A stretch of DNA of 64,000 nt, from contig JBAIZL010000001.1 of NCBI GenBank assembly GCA_036971475.1, positions 112,160,850 through 112,224,849 of the forward strand. Direction: 5' to 3'. Shown one piece after another: positions 36,063 to 50,547 of this stretch (the stretch's first letter is position 1; every line of letters starts with the position of its first letter). The DNA comes from Prosapia bicincta (lineage: Eukaryota > Arthropoda > Insecta > Hemiptera > Cercopidae). A program made the position numbers and the translations under genes. The notes beneath the pieces are model-generated. The model did not search any database. It worked only from the letters and a program-made list of their open reading frames with translations, and had not been told where the DNA came from.

Positions 36063-36680
36063 GAGGAAATCAATGTCCAGATATTGGTTACAAATTTAAA
36101 CAAGTCGTGATGCCGTAAACCCATGTATGCGTTAGTACCATGTTTCACATGGATAGAGAGAGTCAAGAAATATATGATGGCTAGACTTGAATAATATAGA
36201 AACTGCATAAACTGGAGAGAATTCTGGGAAAGAAAGTTTGAGGTTTTGGAAAATTGTGCGCTAGATGTTAAAGAGAGCTTGCTAACTTATCCACCATTAT
36301 GTAAGTTTCAGACTTGTAAACTAAAGACGATAAACCGCAGACTGACCTATAATTAATATACAGTAATAAATGGAGGACACAAAAAAAATCTAACGTAAAA
36401 AAATCAACAAATAATACGTGTCAAGTTTGATCACATTGCAGCAGTGAGTCTTCCATCAGACTTCCATTCTTCTACAGAAAAAGTCCAGTCAATAAAATTA
36501 CTATGTCGGTACTGCGGTGATGTAGAAATCATAAGTGGGTTCGTACCCTATGCAAACTTAAATAACGGGGGTTTTAGCGTTGAGTGTCAAAAATCAATAG
36601 TAAGATAGGAGTTAATTTGCTAGATAACATGTGTAAACACCCTGTGTAAAATGTAAGTATCCATTATAATATATATATTT

Positions 36681-36784
36681 AGAGAGAAGAGAGAGAGAGA
36701 GAGTGAGAGAGAGAAACAGACAGACAGAGAGAGAGAGACAGACAGAGACAGAGATAAAGAGAGAGAGAAAGAGAGAGAGGAGGG
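36681..36784. repeat. Imperfect (GA)n array with GACA interruptions
   Basis: Purine-rich GAGA array interrupted by cagacagaca units. Confidence 0.93.
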
Positions 36785-38766
36785 GGAAGAGACATTGTAA
36801 TTCATAGTAATACTCTTTACTTGCATTCACCAGTGTAAACGTATGCAAATGTTTTACAAACAAGAATAAACAGACAATTGTTTGCAAGGGTTCATGTTTT
36901 GTCCTCGCCGACCTGACTATTTGTGTTGTGTATTCCACTCCACATTCAAGAATTAAGAGGAATTTGTAACAATATCTACTCCTCTCAAGTAGGCACGTCG
37001 GAACGGTATTGTTACATGGCGAAGCGTAGCCATTTTACAAAGCTACTCTGTGAAAGAAAATAATCACGAATTATTTTTATGTTGGCATTGTTTTTACATT
37101 ATTTTATGTTTATAAAATCCCCTATTATCTTCCATTCTGACATTTTTATGGCGATATTTACTCTTTTTGTATAAGTAGTGTTTTAACTATGGGTGTAACT
37201 GCATTTTTATTCGATAACGTGGGAAATGTGGCCTAATTCTTAATAATATAATTATATGTTATTTTCAGGTTTTATTTTCAGAAGGCTTTTTAAATTAAGT
37301 TAAATTAAATTGTTTGATTTTTTTTCTAATACTAACACTTTAATATGAACTCAAACATGAATATTTACTTATATATTGTTAACACATTAGCTTGTGATAT
37401 TTTTCTTAAAAACTTGGGCATAATTTTAGAAATTACGTAGCTGTACATTGAATGTACTATCGTGCTTCAGGTTTATTTGTTTTGTTTACTTGAATATTCA
37501 ATATTCATTTTAACACTACACGTGTGCATTTTTCTAAACGTCTAGTCCCTTCTTTTATGTATTCAAGGAATTTGACTACATATAGCTTGATTATTTCCGT
37601 TGAATATGAAGACAGTCTATTTTATACCGTATATTCAGTACTCTGTTTACATTTTGAATTATTTATCTGTGTTTCGTAGGTTAAATACTCATTAGATCAG
37701 TTTTTTGTAGCTTAAAAACTTTCTTTCACTTTATAACTATTGTGGTAATAAAGTGTTTTTAATTTTATTTACGTTCTACTTTACTAAGTTATCAAAAAAG
37801 ATAGATGTTATCCAAATATCATTTCTAGTGTTCTTTTCTGGTCCCTCGAGTTTATATTTTGTATGTTTTTTTTATAAGTAAAGGTCCAGAAGCTTGTATC
37901 CTGTTATATTAGAAGGTGGTGAAAAAATGGGATAAATTTCTTGAATACTTTATGATTGGATAGTAAATAGTTTTTAGTTTATTATTAGGCTTACTGTTTC
38001 ATTGGCAAATACCACATCTTTAGCTATTTGCTTTATTATTTACTTGATCATTTTTGCATTTAATTTCTTACAATATTGATTTTAAGATGTTTAAATTCGA
38101 TGTTCTTAATATGACACCTATAATTTGTTTCCATTTTGTAGCGTACTTTCTAAATTAATTATAAACGATGCTGTCTCCTTCCGTATTATTACCTTCCATA
38201 CTCACATACTTCTGTTTTAGTTGCGGCCATTGATGTTTACTATTTTATTCCGGTTTTAGGTTATGGAAAGCACCCAGAATTGTTTCTTACTATCCTAAAC
38301 AAGTTAACAAACGTAAACATGATTTCTTTAAACCCATGTAGCTCATTTTAGGAAGTTAAAAACGTAACTAATCAAAATCAGGAAATATATATTCCTACTA
38401 AATAAAGTTAATTTATTTGCTGCCTAGAAACTGTATCGTAAATGTAGCTAGTGCTTCATATAGTTAAACATTATACCTAATATTTACGAGTTAAAATATT
38501 TAATTTCTTTAACAGTGTACAATAACCCTGGGAGTAACAATCAATGGTTTATTTCTTTTATAAAATTTCCTGATGTTTATAATTCATAGCATTTTATTAC
38601 GGATAATGTACAAAAAGAAAAACAGTTAATCTATACATAGCACGATTTCTTTATTTGATATTTTAAAACATATCATAAAACAGTTTTAATAGTGGGAGGT
38701 CGAAATATTCTCACATTGTGGAAGAAGGTTCTCTAAAAGGAGGTAAATAATGCTTTTAAAACGTGT

Positions 38767-38786
38767 GTGAGAGAGAGAGAGAGAGA
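38767..38786. repeat. (GA)n microsatellite
   Basis: Short GA run following gtgtgtgag. Confidence 0.9.
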
Positions 38787-39748
38787 TCCGAGTGAATAAG
38801 ATGTCTATAGAATACGTTTACTGGCTTAGTTCTGAACATCAGCTCCGAACCTATCTTTTCTTAGTAAGAAGGAGGGTTGAAAAATATTTAAAATTAATAA
38901 TATTACTATGGAGATATCAGTTAAATGTTTTTAAAAAAATACCTGACTCACCATGTACCTGACTCACACTTCTACATCAACGTTACTTGCAGGCCTGAAA
39001 ACATTTAATTGTACCTTTTAATAAACGTCTATTTAGACCAAGTTTACATTTAAAGCTTATTTTTTATAAATGCACAACTATTTTTCTTTCTTTCTAAGAC
39101 AAATCGATAAAAACTGTAAAAATATACAGCCTTCTTATTCTAAAAGGGGTAATAATTAAGAGTAAATTCACTTTATAACTTTTGCATGAGCTCGGTTATT
39201 TACATTTCTCATCAGCGGTATTTAAGTATTAATTTTGACATAATATAATCTCTATACTATACAATTAATAATTATTTGGCAAAAACTACTATTTATTGAA
39301 GTTTTTCAGTATTCTTTTCGCAGCTAGATCAGTGCATCATCTATGACTCAAAATATTAATAAATGCACTGCCCAAAAGACAATAGAGTCTGTTGTAAAAT
39401 ATCAGTTAGTTGGGGATATTTGCCAAGGGTTATCAATAACTAACTATAACTAAAAAAGGTTTAAGTTGTACAACAATAAACCCTCTTGTATTATTTTATG
39501 TTCTTCACATGCTTATGTGTTACAAGCATAACATTTTAAAAATATGTTTGATTCTGTGACTGTAGATTTGGGTGAAGAAATTTGTAAACATTTTAATATA
39601 ACAAAATATAAACAATTCATATACTTGTGCACCATTATTTTATGTGTTAATTTTCCTATAGCAGTTAATGAAATTTGCTTTGTATTTACCTTTCCTCAGA
39701 ACACCAATCATGATTCAATAAATAAATAGTAAATTATTATTATAAAAT

Positions 39749-39849
39749 TATTTTAATTAAATGTGTGTGCATGTGAGTCTGTGTATGTGTGTGTGTGTTT
39801 TGCGAGACACAAATCCCCTTCATATACACTAAAATACCAAGATACTGTG
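39749..39849 (+). repeat. Donor copy of a 101-bp duplicated segment
   Basis: From ttttaattaaatgtgtgtgc to ccaagatactgtg, containing a short TG array. A slightly shortened, about 95 percent matching copy stands at 41,765-41,852. The shortening lies within the TG array. Confidence 0.85.
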
Positions 39850-41738
39850 AAATTGTTATTTATAAATTTCATTTTCAAATATTGGGTTCACTCAAAACAA
39901 TTTGTAGACAATTAAAATATTTAATAAAAAATAATACTAAATATTTTAAAATTACTATCATGGTATCAAAGGTAAGATAGATTTACACAAATATTAACTT
40001 ATGAGAAGGAACAGACACGTGTATTGTACGCAATGCCACTCTCAAGAGCGCATTCAGGTGAGACATTTTGAATATCTGTGACTTGAAGACGTTTTGAAAT
40101 ATATACCTATTTTAACAGATTGTTTTGAAAGACGTATACCTTAGTTTTTGGTTTTACCTAACAATATATCTACCATATGAAAAATAAAATTATGATGAGT
40201 GTCTAAGTAAGCCAATTATATTTCTGAGAGTAATTACAACTTCGGTGTTACCACTCATAAATAATACATAATATCGTCGGTTCGAATAAAATATATAAAC
40301 TTGATATGACTAAAAATGCAGTCTAGAAAAGAAAATCAAATTCAATACACATGACATAAACCTACCTAATAATCAGTTACACCTACTTTAAAACATGTTT
40401 AATTGTAGAAATACATTGCTTAATGTGTAATTAGCAATTTATTTCTCTGTAACCTTCTGAAAACTACAAACATTGAATGAATAGCTACGATATTAAAATA
40501 TTCTTATTTTCTTGTCAACATTGTTTATCAAGTGAACATCTTTAGATAATTAAGTGAAGTGATCAGAGTTGAAATAATAAAAATTGTATTCATATTATAA
40601 ACGGTTCTTGTAAGTTAATAAAATAAATTAACAAAATGGTATTTATTGCTGATTATGTTTTGTTATATTTCTGTTCTGGAAAACAATAACTGCCAGTATT
40701 GTTTTTTACCTATTACCTGAGGTCAATTTATTTTTGTACCTATTGTGTATCATAAATATTACTAATACTCGTACATAAATAATTCCTTCACACAAGACCG
40801 GGAAAATCTTATAAAATCATTTATTATCAATTTTCTCTACAGTGTACAATAATAACAGAATATACTGTTAAACAATAAAAGACAATCGATTTATTGTTAT
40901 TTTTTACTCTCAATTATTGCACATTTTACTTTATTATTTAATTCACATTTTTCCAAATGATATCGACTTTGCTGCAATCCGAAGTATTTTGCTTTGTTTT
41001 GTTTATTTCTTTTCCCTCTAATGGTTTCTTTATTGTATCGTGAGATATTTCTTCAGTTATCTTAATTTATTCCCAATAAAGGATGCGTATTTCTGTTTGG
41101 AGGTTTCTGTTGTCTCAGAAGTGCATTTAATACAACTCTGTTTAATGTTTTATATGATGGTTTATGTATAGAAAGTATTAGGTAATAATTGATAAATTTA
41201 CCAAGTTAAATATATAAATTTAAAATTAAAAAGTTCATAAATACTCGAGAATGTATAAACCAAACATGGATAATACTTGACCAAATGTGGGCGAGTTACA
41301 ATTATATTTTTCCCATATGCCAATATAAAATACATTCCAAGCAAGAGACAAATGATGTCAAGTTTTGGAAAATATCAACGTTGCTTAAATTTAGGAAAAA
41401 TTGGAACCTGACCTAAATATAACCACAAACACAGAATTTTATAAAATGAATGTTTCGTTATACATTAAAATAATTTTTACGATATTATTATATCTACTAT
41501 TTGTTTATGGTTGATTTGGATACAAATATATAACGTGAGAAAATATTGAATGCATATAACGCAATACACATAACACTGTCATTAAACGAAATTAAATATG
41601 ATAGATTTCGACTCTATCTCTCTAGGCATCGTGGAAATATCTACATTTTGTTGTGGTGTAAAATATATTATATTGTAGTGCATCATATTATATTGCCTCG
41701 CTCTGTTTTATAATGTAATAATTACTTCATAAAGATTT
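39850..41738. other. AT-rich DNA, nothing recognised
   Basis: No repeat, element end or coding pattern recognised. Confidence 0.45.
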
Positions 41739-41870
41739 ATGAGTCTAGGTACATTTACAAAAGTATTTTAATTAAATGTGTGTGCATGTGAGTGTGTGTG
41801 TTTTGCGAGACACAAATCTCCTTCATATACACTAACATACCAAGATACTGTGTGAGTCTAGGTACATTTA
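41739..41870 (+). repeat. Inserted segment between 18-bp direct repeats
   Basis: The 18-bp string tgagtctaggtacattta occurs at about 41,740-41,757 and again at 41,853-41,870. Between them lies a few bases plus a copy of 39,749-39,849. The layout is that of a short DNA copy inserted with an 18-bp target duplication, or a templated repair insertion. Confidence 0.85.
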
Positions 41871-42725
41871 AGTTATGTTCTATTTTTTGTTGTCGAGTTT
41901 TACCCACAGATTATGTTTTGTTACTCTTCAAATCTTTCATTTCTTGTTTAGAATATATTTTCCCGTAAAATATCTAAAAACCAAATAAATTAATGAGGTA
42001 ATATTCTGACTAAGTTCTATCCAGACAGTTACAAGAACTATCAAACCGAAATTATTTTAAATGCCCTATCAGTTTGTTATAATTATACTAGACGTATAGT
42101 TCAGAACGTAACAATTTCAGAACCTTTCTATAACCTCGGAACTCAAGGAAATCAGGAAGTTAGATAGGACATTTTCTGTTAGAAAAATTCTTTGAAATTT
42201 AAAATTAACTATTTATATCAAGATTATAATGTTGTTTGTCAATTCATAAGTTTTTAATTTTTTCCAAATTGAAATAATTATACATCACCATGAAATCATG
42301 TTTACATTTTATATTATTAAAAATATAAAATTGTTAAATTCACCCTTCTACGTAATTAATCCTTTTACGTAATTAAATGTTATGCTAAATTCCGTCTTAA
42401 ATAAATGCCTAACATTAACTTAACCCTTAGCACCCCCAGGATTTCATTACGTCACCGCATTTGTATATTTCTTTGCCCCTAACTTAATTACTGCTTGTTC
42501 ACATACTTTATTTCTGAAATTGTAACAGATATAGCTTTGTGAAAATTTCTCAATTGAAACTATAAAAAAAGATATATTAGGATTATTATTTTCAAAATTA
42601 AGCTATAATCAGTTGTTTCAGAATACAAATCTTGCGAGTATGGAAAAGAATTTAATATGCTATGCGGGCACAGTTCAAATTTGATGATTCATTTTATACT
42701 TCTGATGATTGTGAGTAAAATATTC

Positions 42726-42726
<1 letters not shown>

Positions 42727-42778
<52 letters not shown>
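42727..42778. repeat. (TA)n microsatellite
   Basis: Pure TA array. Confidence 0.95.
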
Positions 42779-42781
<3 letters not shown>

Positions 42782-43239
42782 GATCATTTATTAAAAATTC
42801 TTTCTTTTTCAATATTCCTACTATAACCTTACACTCTACATATATATATATAAATATATATAAATGTTGATCAAATTTTCAAACTTTAACAAAACACTTT
42901 GTATTTATCTAATCCGAATCAGTTAATTTTTTTTTACCTTGTAGTGTATGACACTTGATGTTATACAGCTTTTTCCAAATATTAAATAAATTTTAAATAG
43001 TTGAAGTCTGTTGATTGATTTCGAAATGTATTATTATCCAGCTACTGTACTTCAAACATTTAATATACATTTTGAATCCAACCTAAAGAGATCATTTGCT
43101 TAACTTAAAAATAATGAAATAGTATTCGACAAACTGTAATATAATCAATTAACATCCACTACATGTTTAAAAAAATGTATTTGAGCTTGAATAGTTTAAT
43201 AAAACGTATTTTATTATCGATTTAAATTTTTAACAATAT

Positions 43240-43367
<128 letters not shown>

Positions 43368-44749
43368 TGCACTAACAGTAGTAAATACAATTATTTATTA
43401 AAATGTAACTAATATAATTAATATATTATTTATTATAAATATACAAACTGATTGAACCTAAATCCTGAAGAGCAATGCAACTAAATATATGTTTTTAAAT
43501 ATCTTACACGTCTCTTTAGTACTTTCCAAATAGGTGAGTGTAATATAGGTGTGATTACATGTTTATCGTGTAAAGTTTCCTCTCAATGGGAATAAAATAT
43601 ACACTATTAGAACTAACACTTTGGGTATAGAATAATGTGAAAATTGTTTTTAATTTCAAATCATCATGAGAAATCGATTTTACTGTTTCTTAATATTCGA
43701 AATGAAAAAAGCAAATATCATTATTCATGAAAATAATTATTGAATCTTTTAAAATTTGCAATACCAGTCCCTAGCTCAAAACACTTCACAATGGCAATAG
43801 TTAAAAATTCATAATTAATTGTTTCCTAAATTTGGCAGGTAAACAAATCTATAAGAGACGCTGTGCAATTCATAAAGGCGCAGTGTGGGAGTTTTACCCA
43901 CTAAAAACAAAGACCTTTAACTGGGCTATATATTTGAAGCAGCTGACTAATGGTTTTTTCCCCAATAGACAATAGTACTTGGTAATAGGAAACATAGCGT
44001 TAGGCAAAGTGAAACTTTTTTTCTAGAACGCGAATTCGTGAGGATTAGTTAATTTGAGACGACGGATATGTCTGGTCCCGAGTTTGATGTACTTGCAGTC
44101 GAAGCCGGTTTTTTGGATGTATTCGACTGAACTTCATATATAACCATTATGATCTTGGTTAAGACCATTTCTTAAGTACCATGATGCATTTTTCATTGAA
44201 ACCTTTCAATCATTTTCTAGTTTCTTTACTTTATAGTACATTACCATAGTTTATTCTAGAATGGAAATAGGTTTTAGGATATGTTTATACATTTAGATCT
44301 AATTGTATACTCAACATTTGAATTACCACCCATAAACCGGTATATCCTTCTGAAGTTTGCATAGAATTCTTCAATTTTACACCCTCTATAACCTTCAATT
44401 TCATATTCAGTTTCAAGTTTTTGTATTTTCCGTATTTGCTACAGGTATCGCCAGTCCATTGATAATATTTGTGACATAATTACCTTTTTTGTTTGTAACT
44501 TTGGTAAAGTGCTATTTTAGATCCAGTTATAGAGATTATTTACACTAGTTATTAACTTACTGTATGCCTGGGAAAAGGGTTATTTGGTGAGGGTAGTGTG
44601 GTAGTACATAGCAAATGAAAGGCCTCTGCATATGTTCTTGTGCATTACGACGTATCGTATTTACGTACTTGTGGCTCATCTTTGTACCAAAATATACATG
44701 CAGCAATCCGATGATCACCACGAACCAATATATACTTAGATTTTTTAAT

Positions 44750-44828
44750 TTAATTATTAAAAATTTATATAATAAATAATTAATAATATTATTATAATTA
44801 AAAATTTTATAATAAATAATTAATAACA
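44750..44828. repeat. Two-copy AT-rich tandem repeat
   Basis: The string attaaaaattta(t)ataataaataattaata is repeated about 45 bp apart. Confidence 0.7.
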
Positions 44829-45056
44829 TTTAATAAATAGGCAACTCCTACAACAGTTTTACTATTACAGTCGTGATGTAGTATACTGATAAATGCAACA
44901 ACATACTAATCTGCATTAGAACTGCATTCCGTTGGATCATATTGTTTTCAGAACAACCAGAGGGATAGCAAGGGAAGCAACTAGGATTGAAAAAAATTAT
45001 CGACTACATGAGGTGATACTACCCGAGTTAGGTTCATAGAAATGTTTTAAATTTTA

Positions 45057-46216
45057 CCCGGCAGAGGTCGCTTGAAAAATAAGGGTCGCGCACGGTGGAT
45101 TCGACTAGGTCATTTTATTAATACGAAAAAAAATACTGAACAATATTTTATTTTAAAAATACAAACATCGTAATTATGTATAATGTGTTTACTTAAGTTC
45201 TATTGGTTTTATTTGTAACTTTATTGTATAAAATAGTTCTAAATAATATTTTAAGATTTAACAAATTAATTTTTTTCTCAAAAATACAAGACTTTAGATA
45301 AGTTGTCATAACATAAGGACTCCTTTAGAAAGACTTATGTTTATTGATATATTCTGAAAGAAAACTAATTTTTGAATAAGAAAATGTACTGGTTGTTTAC
45401 ATTAGCTGTAATGTAAAATAACCAATTTTGAATCAAATTGTATTGAATGTTTAAGTAAATTTATCATAATATTACAGTTATAATAATAAAATGAAACCGT
45501 AAAAATTTATGATTTTAAACAAAAAAATACAATATGTTTAAGCACCTGACAGTTATAGCAATGAAATTCCTTACAGTTCCTCATCCGATTGATGCTCTGG
45601 GGTTTCAAAGTCTTGACAAGAAGGTACAGTGTGTTCCCTGCAGATGAATGTACGACAGCTGTTGCACCGAGTTTTTTATTTACTGTTTTGTCTCTAGTTT
45701 CATGGACCGCATCGTCATTCACGTGCATCTTCTACGATATTTCGCCCCTGCGACTGTAGGTCCATCATCTCTTCAATGTTTATTTTCACAAAAAAGGTGT
45801 CTTCTAACACTACCGGGATTTTCAATCCTTTCTTCCTCATGCCTTTCTTCCATTTCCACGCTATCTAACACTCTAGAAAATCTTTCTTCCTCTGCTCGAT
45901 TCATATTGCGTAGTAACACAATCAATATTACACACAACGCACTAAACGATCAATACAACAAAAGTAAAATCAAACATTATGTCACACTGTAGCACATGCG
46001 AGGGGTCGCGCACGGTGGTTTCCACAATGGCTTTTTTTTAGGCTACTACACTAAGACACTCGCTGATGATTGCGAAAATACAAACGCAGCATTCGCCAGT
46101 GGACGAGTGTATTTGAAGGTACTGAAGGGGTGGAAGCTTACAAAAATCGGCAGTTCGAAATATTAAGAAAATGGTGAAGGCCTGGTGAAAAAGACCGTGA
46201 CGCGACCTCTGCCGGG
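45057..46216 (-). mobile_element. Internally deleted piggyBac-like element
   Basis: Perfect 15-bp terminal inverted repeats, CCCGGCAGAGGTCGC. The right flank is TTAA and the left flank TTTA, which fits a TTAA target with one mutation. A 16-bp subterminal direct repeat, gggtcgcgcacggtgg, lies at 45,083-45,098 and 46,003-46,018. The element is visibly richer in GC at its ends than the host. At 1,160 bp it is far below a full piggyBac (about 2-3 kb), and its gene keeps only the two ends, so it could move only with another element's transposase. Confidence 0.85.
45571..45904 (-). pseudogene. piggyBac-like transposase remnant (N and C termini only)
   Basis: Starts MNRAEEERFSRVLDSVEMEE, an acidic N-terminus of the type seen in piggyBac transposases, and stops after about 43 codons. 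The 3' part, in a different frame, reads a cysteine-rich stretch, CNSCRTFICREHTVPSCQ, like the zinc-binding C-terminus of the family, ending DEEL before a stop. A run of six A's at about 45,672-45,677 is where the frame changes. The whole catalytic core is missing. Confidence 0.7.
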
Positions 46217-49200
46217 TTAAATTATTAAAATGGCAAAAGTTGCAGGAAATACTTGAATGCACTGTTGGAAACCGTAACTAGAGTATGAATTATTACTCCC
46301 TGGATGCCTGTAACTATGACTGAATTTTTTCCTCAATGCTCAACTCAGGCTGGAATGGCTAATGGCTTCAGCTGATATCTGAGTACCTAATATTATTACC
46401 AAACTAAGAATCTAAATTTTACAATCTATAAAGTACCCTCTCATTTTTACACCAGTGATCATCTTGCTTTGGGTGATCATATAGTTATTTATTATTTAAT
46501 TGAATTTTCATGTATATTGAAATAAATGTTTACATTGTTACACTTTTACATAATTTATGTTTCCATAGATACCGGAAAGTTTAAAAAATTTACAAAAGGG
46601 ACTAAACATATTTTTCATTTAACTAATTCCCATAAAAAAAGAGCATTTTAGAAATATTTTATCAACTGAAGCTTAAAATATATTTGTTTGCCAACATTAG
46701 GTTCCTTACTATACCAAATGATCAATTTCTTTTATTTTATATTTTAAATCACTTTGTTTTATTTATTAAGAATATTAGTTTGTAAACCTCTTTTTAAATT
46801 ATGTATTTTAGCGGTGTTAATGAATATTATTATTAATATCAATTATGGATTGAATTTAAAGTGTTGGTATCTGTCTCGTTCATTAGATAATTTTAAAAAT
46901 AGAGTACGAATTTTGGAAAAGTATGTTTGAAATTTTTTACAGATTATCCGATTAAATTATATATTGAAATCTCCTGTCCTTCTGTGATTAAATTTTATCT
47001 TTTTGTCTTCTAAGATAGTCATTTCTGTTATTCTCATTTCTAGAATCGTTTTACTTGTTTCGATTGCGTCAGTTTACTTTGCGCTACCTGATCATGCTAT
47101 TTGAGTACCTGCAATTTGCGATAGTTTAGGTAACATATTAATTCACTCCATATCGATTAGACATAATCCACTTTTAGAGTTTTAAAGTTTAGTGGCTCAT
47201 TCTTATATTGTACAGCTCAGTTATCGGGTTATATTAGGCATTCATGCTTTAGGGATCGCTAAAGGTGATAGTCAAGCGTATTTATTTACTCTTATCGCTC
47301 AATCTATTATTGTGTTACAAAAATAGGCATAAGTGACAATGACAATAATGTTTAAGCAATAAAGAATGTAAACTACTGAAAATGTTGCTAACTATTTTCT
47401 GATGTAGCATTCTGTTATTCTGATGTTCTGTTGGTATCATCCAATGCTGAAACTTTCAGTCACACTCCTTTGCCTTAATAAAAGTACGTACTAGGACCTA
47501 CTAAATGTAATGCACGTGTACTGTAATCCAAGTTTATGTAACAATGCACAAAGTAATCTGTAACACCAGAGCAGCGCATATTCCAGTGAACGTCATCATT
47601 TCCTCTTAAACCGTAACTAGTCACTTTCGAATCCATTATAAATTCTACTTTAAGTTAGGTCATCTTAATATCGCTTTCATAGAGCCTAATGACCCATTTA
47701 GAATAGAATTAAACCCTTTTAGATTCCACTTAGAATTGAGTGAAGCTTGCGCCATTATTAAACTGAGATTGTTTAACTTAGAAAGTTTGCATCTGGAATT
47801 GCCTGGTACTAGGTTTACTAAACTGTATTTATAATATTATAAATGACAATTAGAATTATCACTGAAGTATAAGCACAATATTACAGCTGTTAAATTTTAC
47901 TTGATACTGGTAAGTAAAACTTGTGTCAAGGTTCAAAATATTGTTAGCAAATTTAAAAACAACTTATAACTTTATTATGAGCAATATTTCGATAAAAGAC
48001 ATTGGTGCTTTGTTGCTACTTTTTGCTGGTTTTTATTTATAATTTTAAAGTGGTAATGTTTCATTAGATTTAATCAGTGATTTGATATTCTCTTTAAACT
48101 TCATTCCAAAGCTTTTATGATCTACCTCCTTAGGCTTGCTCTGTGCGATAGCAACAGCACTCACCGATCTCGTTACAATCCAGTTCTTGTCCCTTAGGAT
48201 TATTTTGCAATTTTCCAATTGTCAAGGATACCGACAAAGGAGGTGTTTCCTAACGGGAAATTATTATGGTGATATCTCTTTATTATAACGATTTAAATAA
48301 CTTGTTTCAACATTTCAAAAACATCTTTGGTTTTTAGTTTCTATTAAGAGTTAACATTTGTTATTATTCAATTAATATTTGACTTCCTTACAGTTAATCC
48401 ATATGTATATATTTATCTGTATATATATATATATATATATATTCATTTATATTTATATTTGTATTTATATTTATATTTACATAAGATGATTTTTAGAAAT
48501 TTTTAATAACATTGACGACAAAATGTAGAATAAATAGTTATCTATGTCTACGCAGTAATAACTCCTTAACGATCTCTGTGCTACTTTAGAAAATCATTTA
48601 TCAAGTTATAATAATTGTTCAAGAAATATAATCCCAGATTCTTCCAAAAATATAATAAGGTCTTAAACATTTTTTATTTTGAGTGGGTAATTAAGCCCAA
48701 TGAAAGCGTTATTAAGGAGGTCCGGCTTAGGCTAGAATATCGTTAGAAGTTTATTAGACTAAGGGGAAATGTTACGGCTATATGTGCTCTGGTGTTATGT
48801 GCAGAGTAATACAAGCATTGATCGCTAAGCCTGGACTACAAGTGTACCTACAACACTATTCCGCTCTATTAAGTTTTTTATGAGTCATCTATTGAGTCTT
48901 ACAGTTTGTCGAAATCATAGAACGTAAGTGTGATGCATGATCTGAATTGGGTTATGCCAATACGTACGTTCATAACTATTTCATTCTATATCAGCAAATT
49001 AAAATGTTTTTATATGAATATTTAAATATTTTTTATCATCATTTTCATTTTTTTTGCGTTAACAAACGTAGAAATTTTAGATACTATATTATACAATTAT
49101 TTTTCAAAAATTGTAGAATATAAAATGTTAGTCTAATTAACATGACAAATTATTAGGCTTCAAGGATTTTTTAAACATGAAGAATCACAGAAACAGGCAA

Positions 49201-50484
49201 GCAGAGCAAATAATGTTACTTTCATGAAGTAGACATGCCTAGAAATATATCAGGCAGAGTATTTCATCAAATTTCCAGGTAGAATATGGGACGATAGCAA
49301 ACATTTGCGAATAGATTTAAAGCTTGGTTCTTTTCAAATGCGACTGTTTATTTTATAAATAATAGTCTCATGTAAAAAATTGTGATAATAGTATTGTATA
49401 TTTTTTAGTTACTTATTGTCTTGAACAAAGGATGGATGGATAAATGTATGTATATATTTAGTAGTGGATCTATATATTAATTTATTAGAAATATAAGTAC
49501 ATATAACATGTATAAAATATCTTCATATCTACAAGTACATGTAGACTGAATACATCTAAGATGAAAAGTCAGTATTGAAATTGAGCAATATACATGGAAT
49601 GCTATAAAAGTGTTTATAGTTTAGAACGAATTCAATTCAGAAATTTTATTACGCAATAACTTTCTACACCACGCAATACGGGATATAATTTTCGTCTTAT
49701 CAAACTTGCTTTTTATTACTACAAAAGGAAATACATAAAATAGTAAAATGTATGTTTTTATGTTTCACTTTAATTGGTTCAAGAAGAATTCAGTTTAATA
49801 TTGCACAAATAAACAATAAAAATAAATAACATAGCGTAAAATAGGAGTAAGAACCTACATCTTGCTAAATGTGAGTCAATAAACTCAAAGATCTTAGCGA
49901 ATCAATGATAATATATAATTATTTTCAAATATTTTAAACAGTTATTGATAGACTCCTTCGTAAGGGAGACACCTTCATCCATGTAAGAAATAACCAAAGG
50001 ACCGTAACAATGCGAATAGCCTAGAAAATACTCTGAAGCTGGTAAGTAGCTCAAGATATATACATAATAGAAATAGGTATTTTATCAAGAAAATCTAGAG
50101 AGAAATTTGATATCCATAACGAAATTAGAAACTATTTTAATTCACTCATTAAACTACAAGTAAGTAGCTATAAGTAACTAACTATTCACTTAGGCAATAG
50201 TTGCTCATAGTATAATATAAGATTCTACTTCCACAAATTACATTGTGCTAATATTATTTGTAGAAAATATTATTTTTATCGTATTTCGAGTTAGAAAGAA
50301 ACAGCCGAAACTAATTCCTTCAGTTAATTTATTTAGAAATGTATTTACTATTTTTTTATCAGCAACATTATAAAGTTAATATTTACTATATATAATAATA
50401 CATACATGGAAGAAAAACGTCATCTACAAACCACACACACGCGGACTGACACCACACACCAGTTACTCACACCACCTACTTTCT

Positions 50485-50487
<3 letters not shown>
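46217..50487. other. AT-rich DNA, mostly nothing recognised
   Basis: No element ends or duplicated blocks were found. A minus-strand frame at 48,045-48,221 is listed separately. A short TA/TTTATA tract stands at 48,410-48,480. Confidence 0.45.
48045..48221 (-). other. Unassigned coding-like frame
   Basis: 59 codons open on the minus strand with no start near the beginning: QLENCKIILRDKNWIVTRSV, then AIAQSKPKEVDHKSFGMKFK, then KSLIKSNETLPL and a stop. An AATAAA polyadenylation-type hexamer follows about 15 bases later. Residue use is protein-like and local base composition is less AT-rich than its surroundings. It could be a 3' exon or a remnant of an inserted sequence. No family recognised. 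Confidence 0.3.
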
Positions 50488-50538
<51 letters not shown>

Positions 50539-50547
50539 CACACACAC

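Larger units (their letters stand above)
36063..39740. other. AT-rich DNA with two GA microsatellites
   Basis: GA-rich arrays at about 36,681-36,784 and 38,767-38,786. A short plus-strand stretch near 36,195-36,300 reads NWREFWERKFEVLENCALDVKE-like codons, but I could not support a gene. Frames at 36,612-36,938 are only the translated GA array. Confidence 0.45.

Noticed and set aside
36612..36938. Ser/Leu-rich minus-strand frames
   Set aside because: Translated GA microsatellite.
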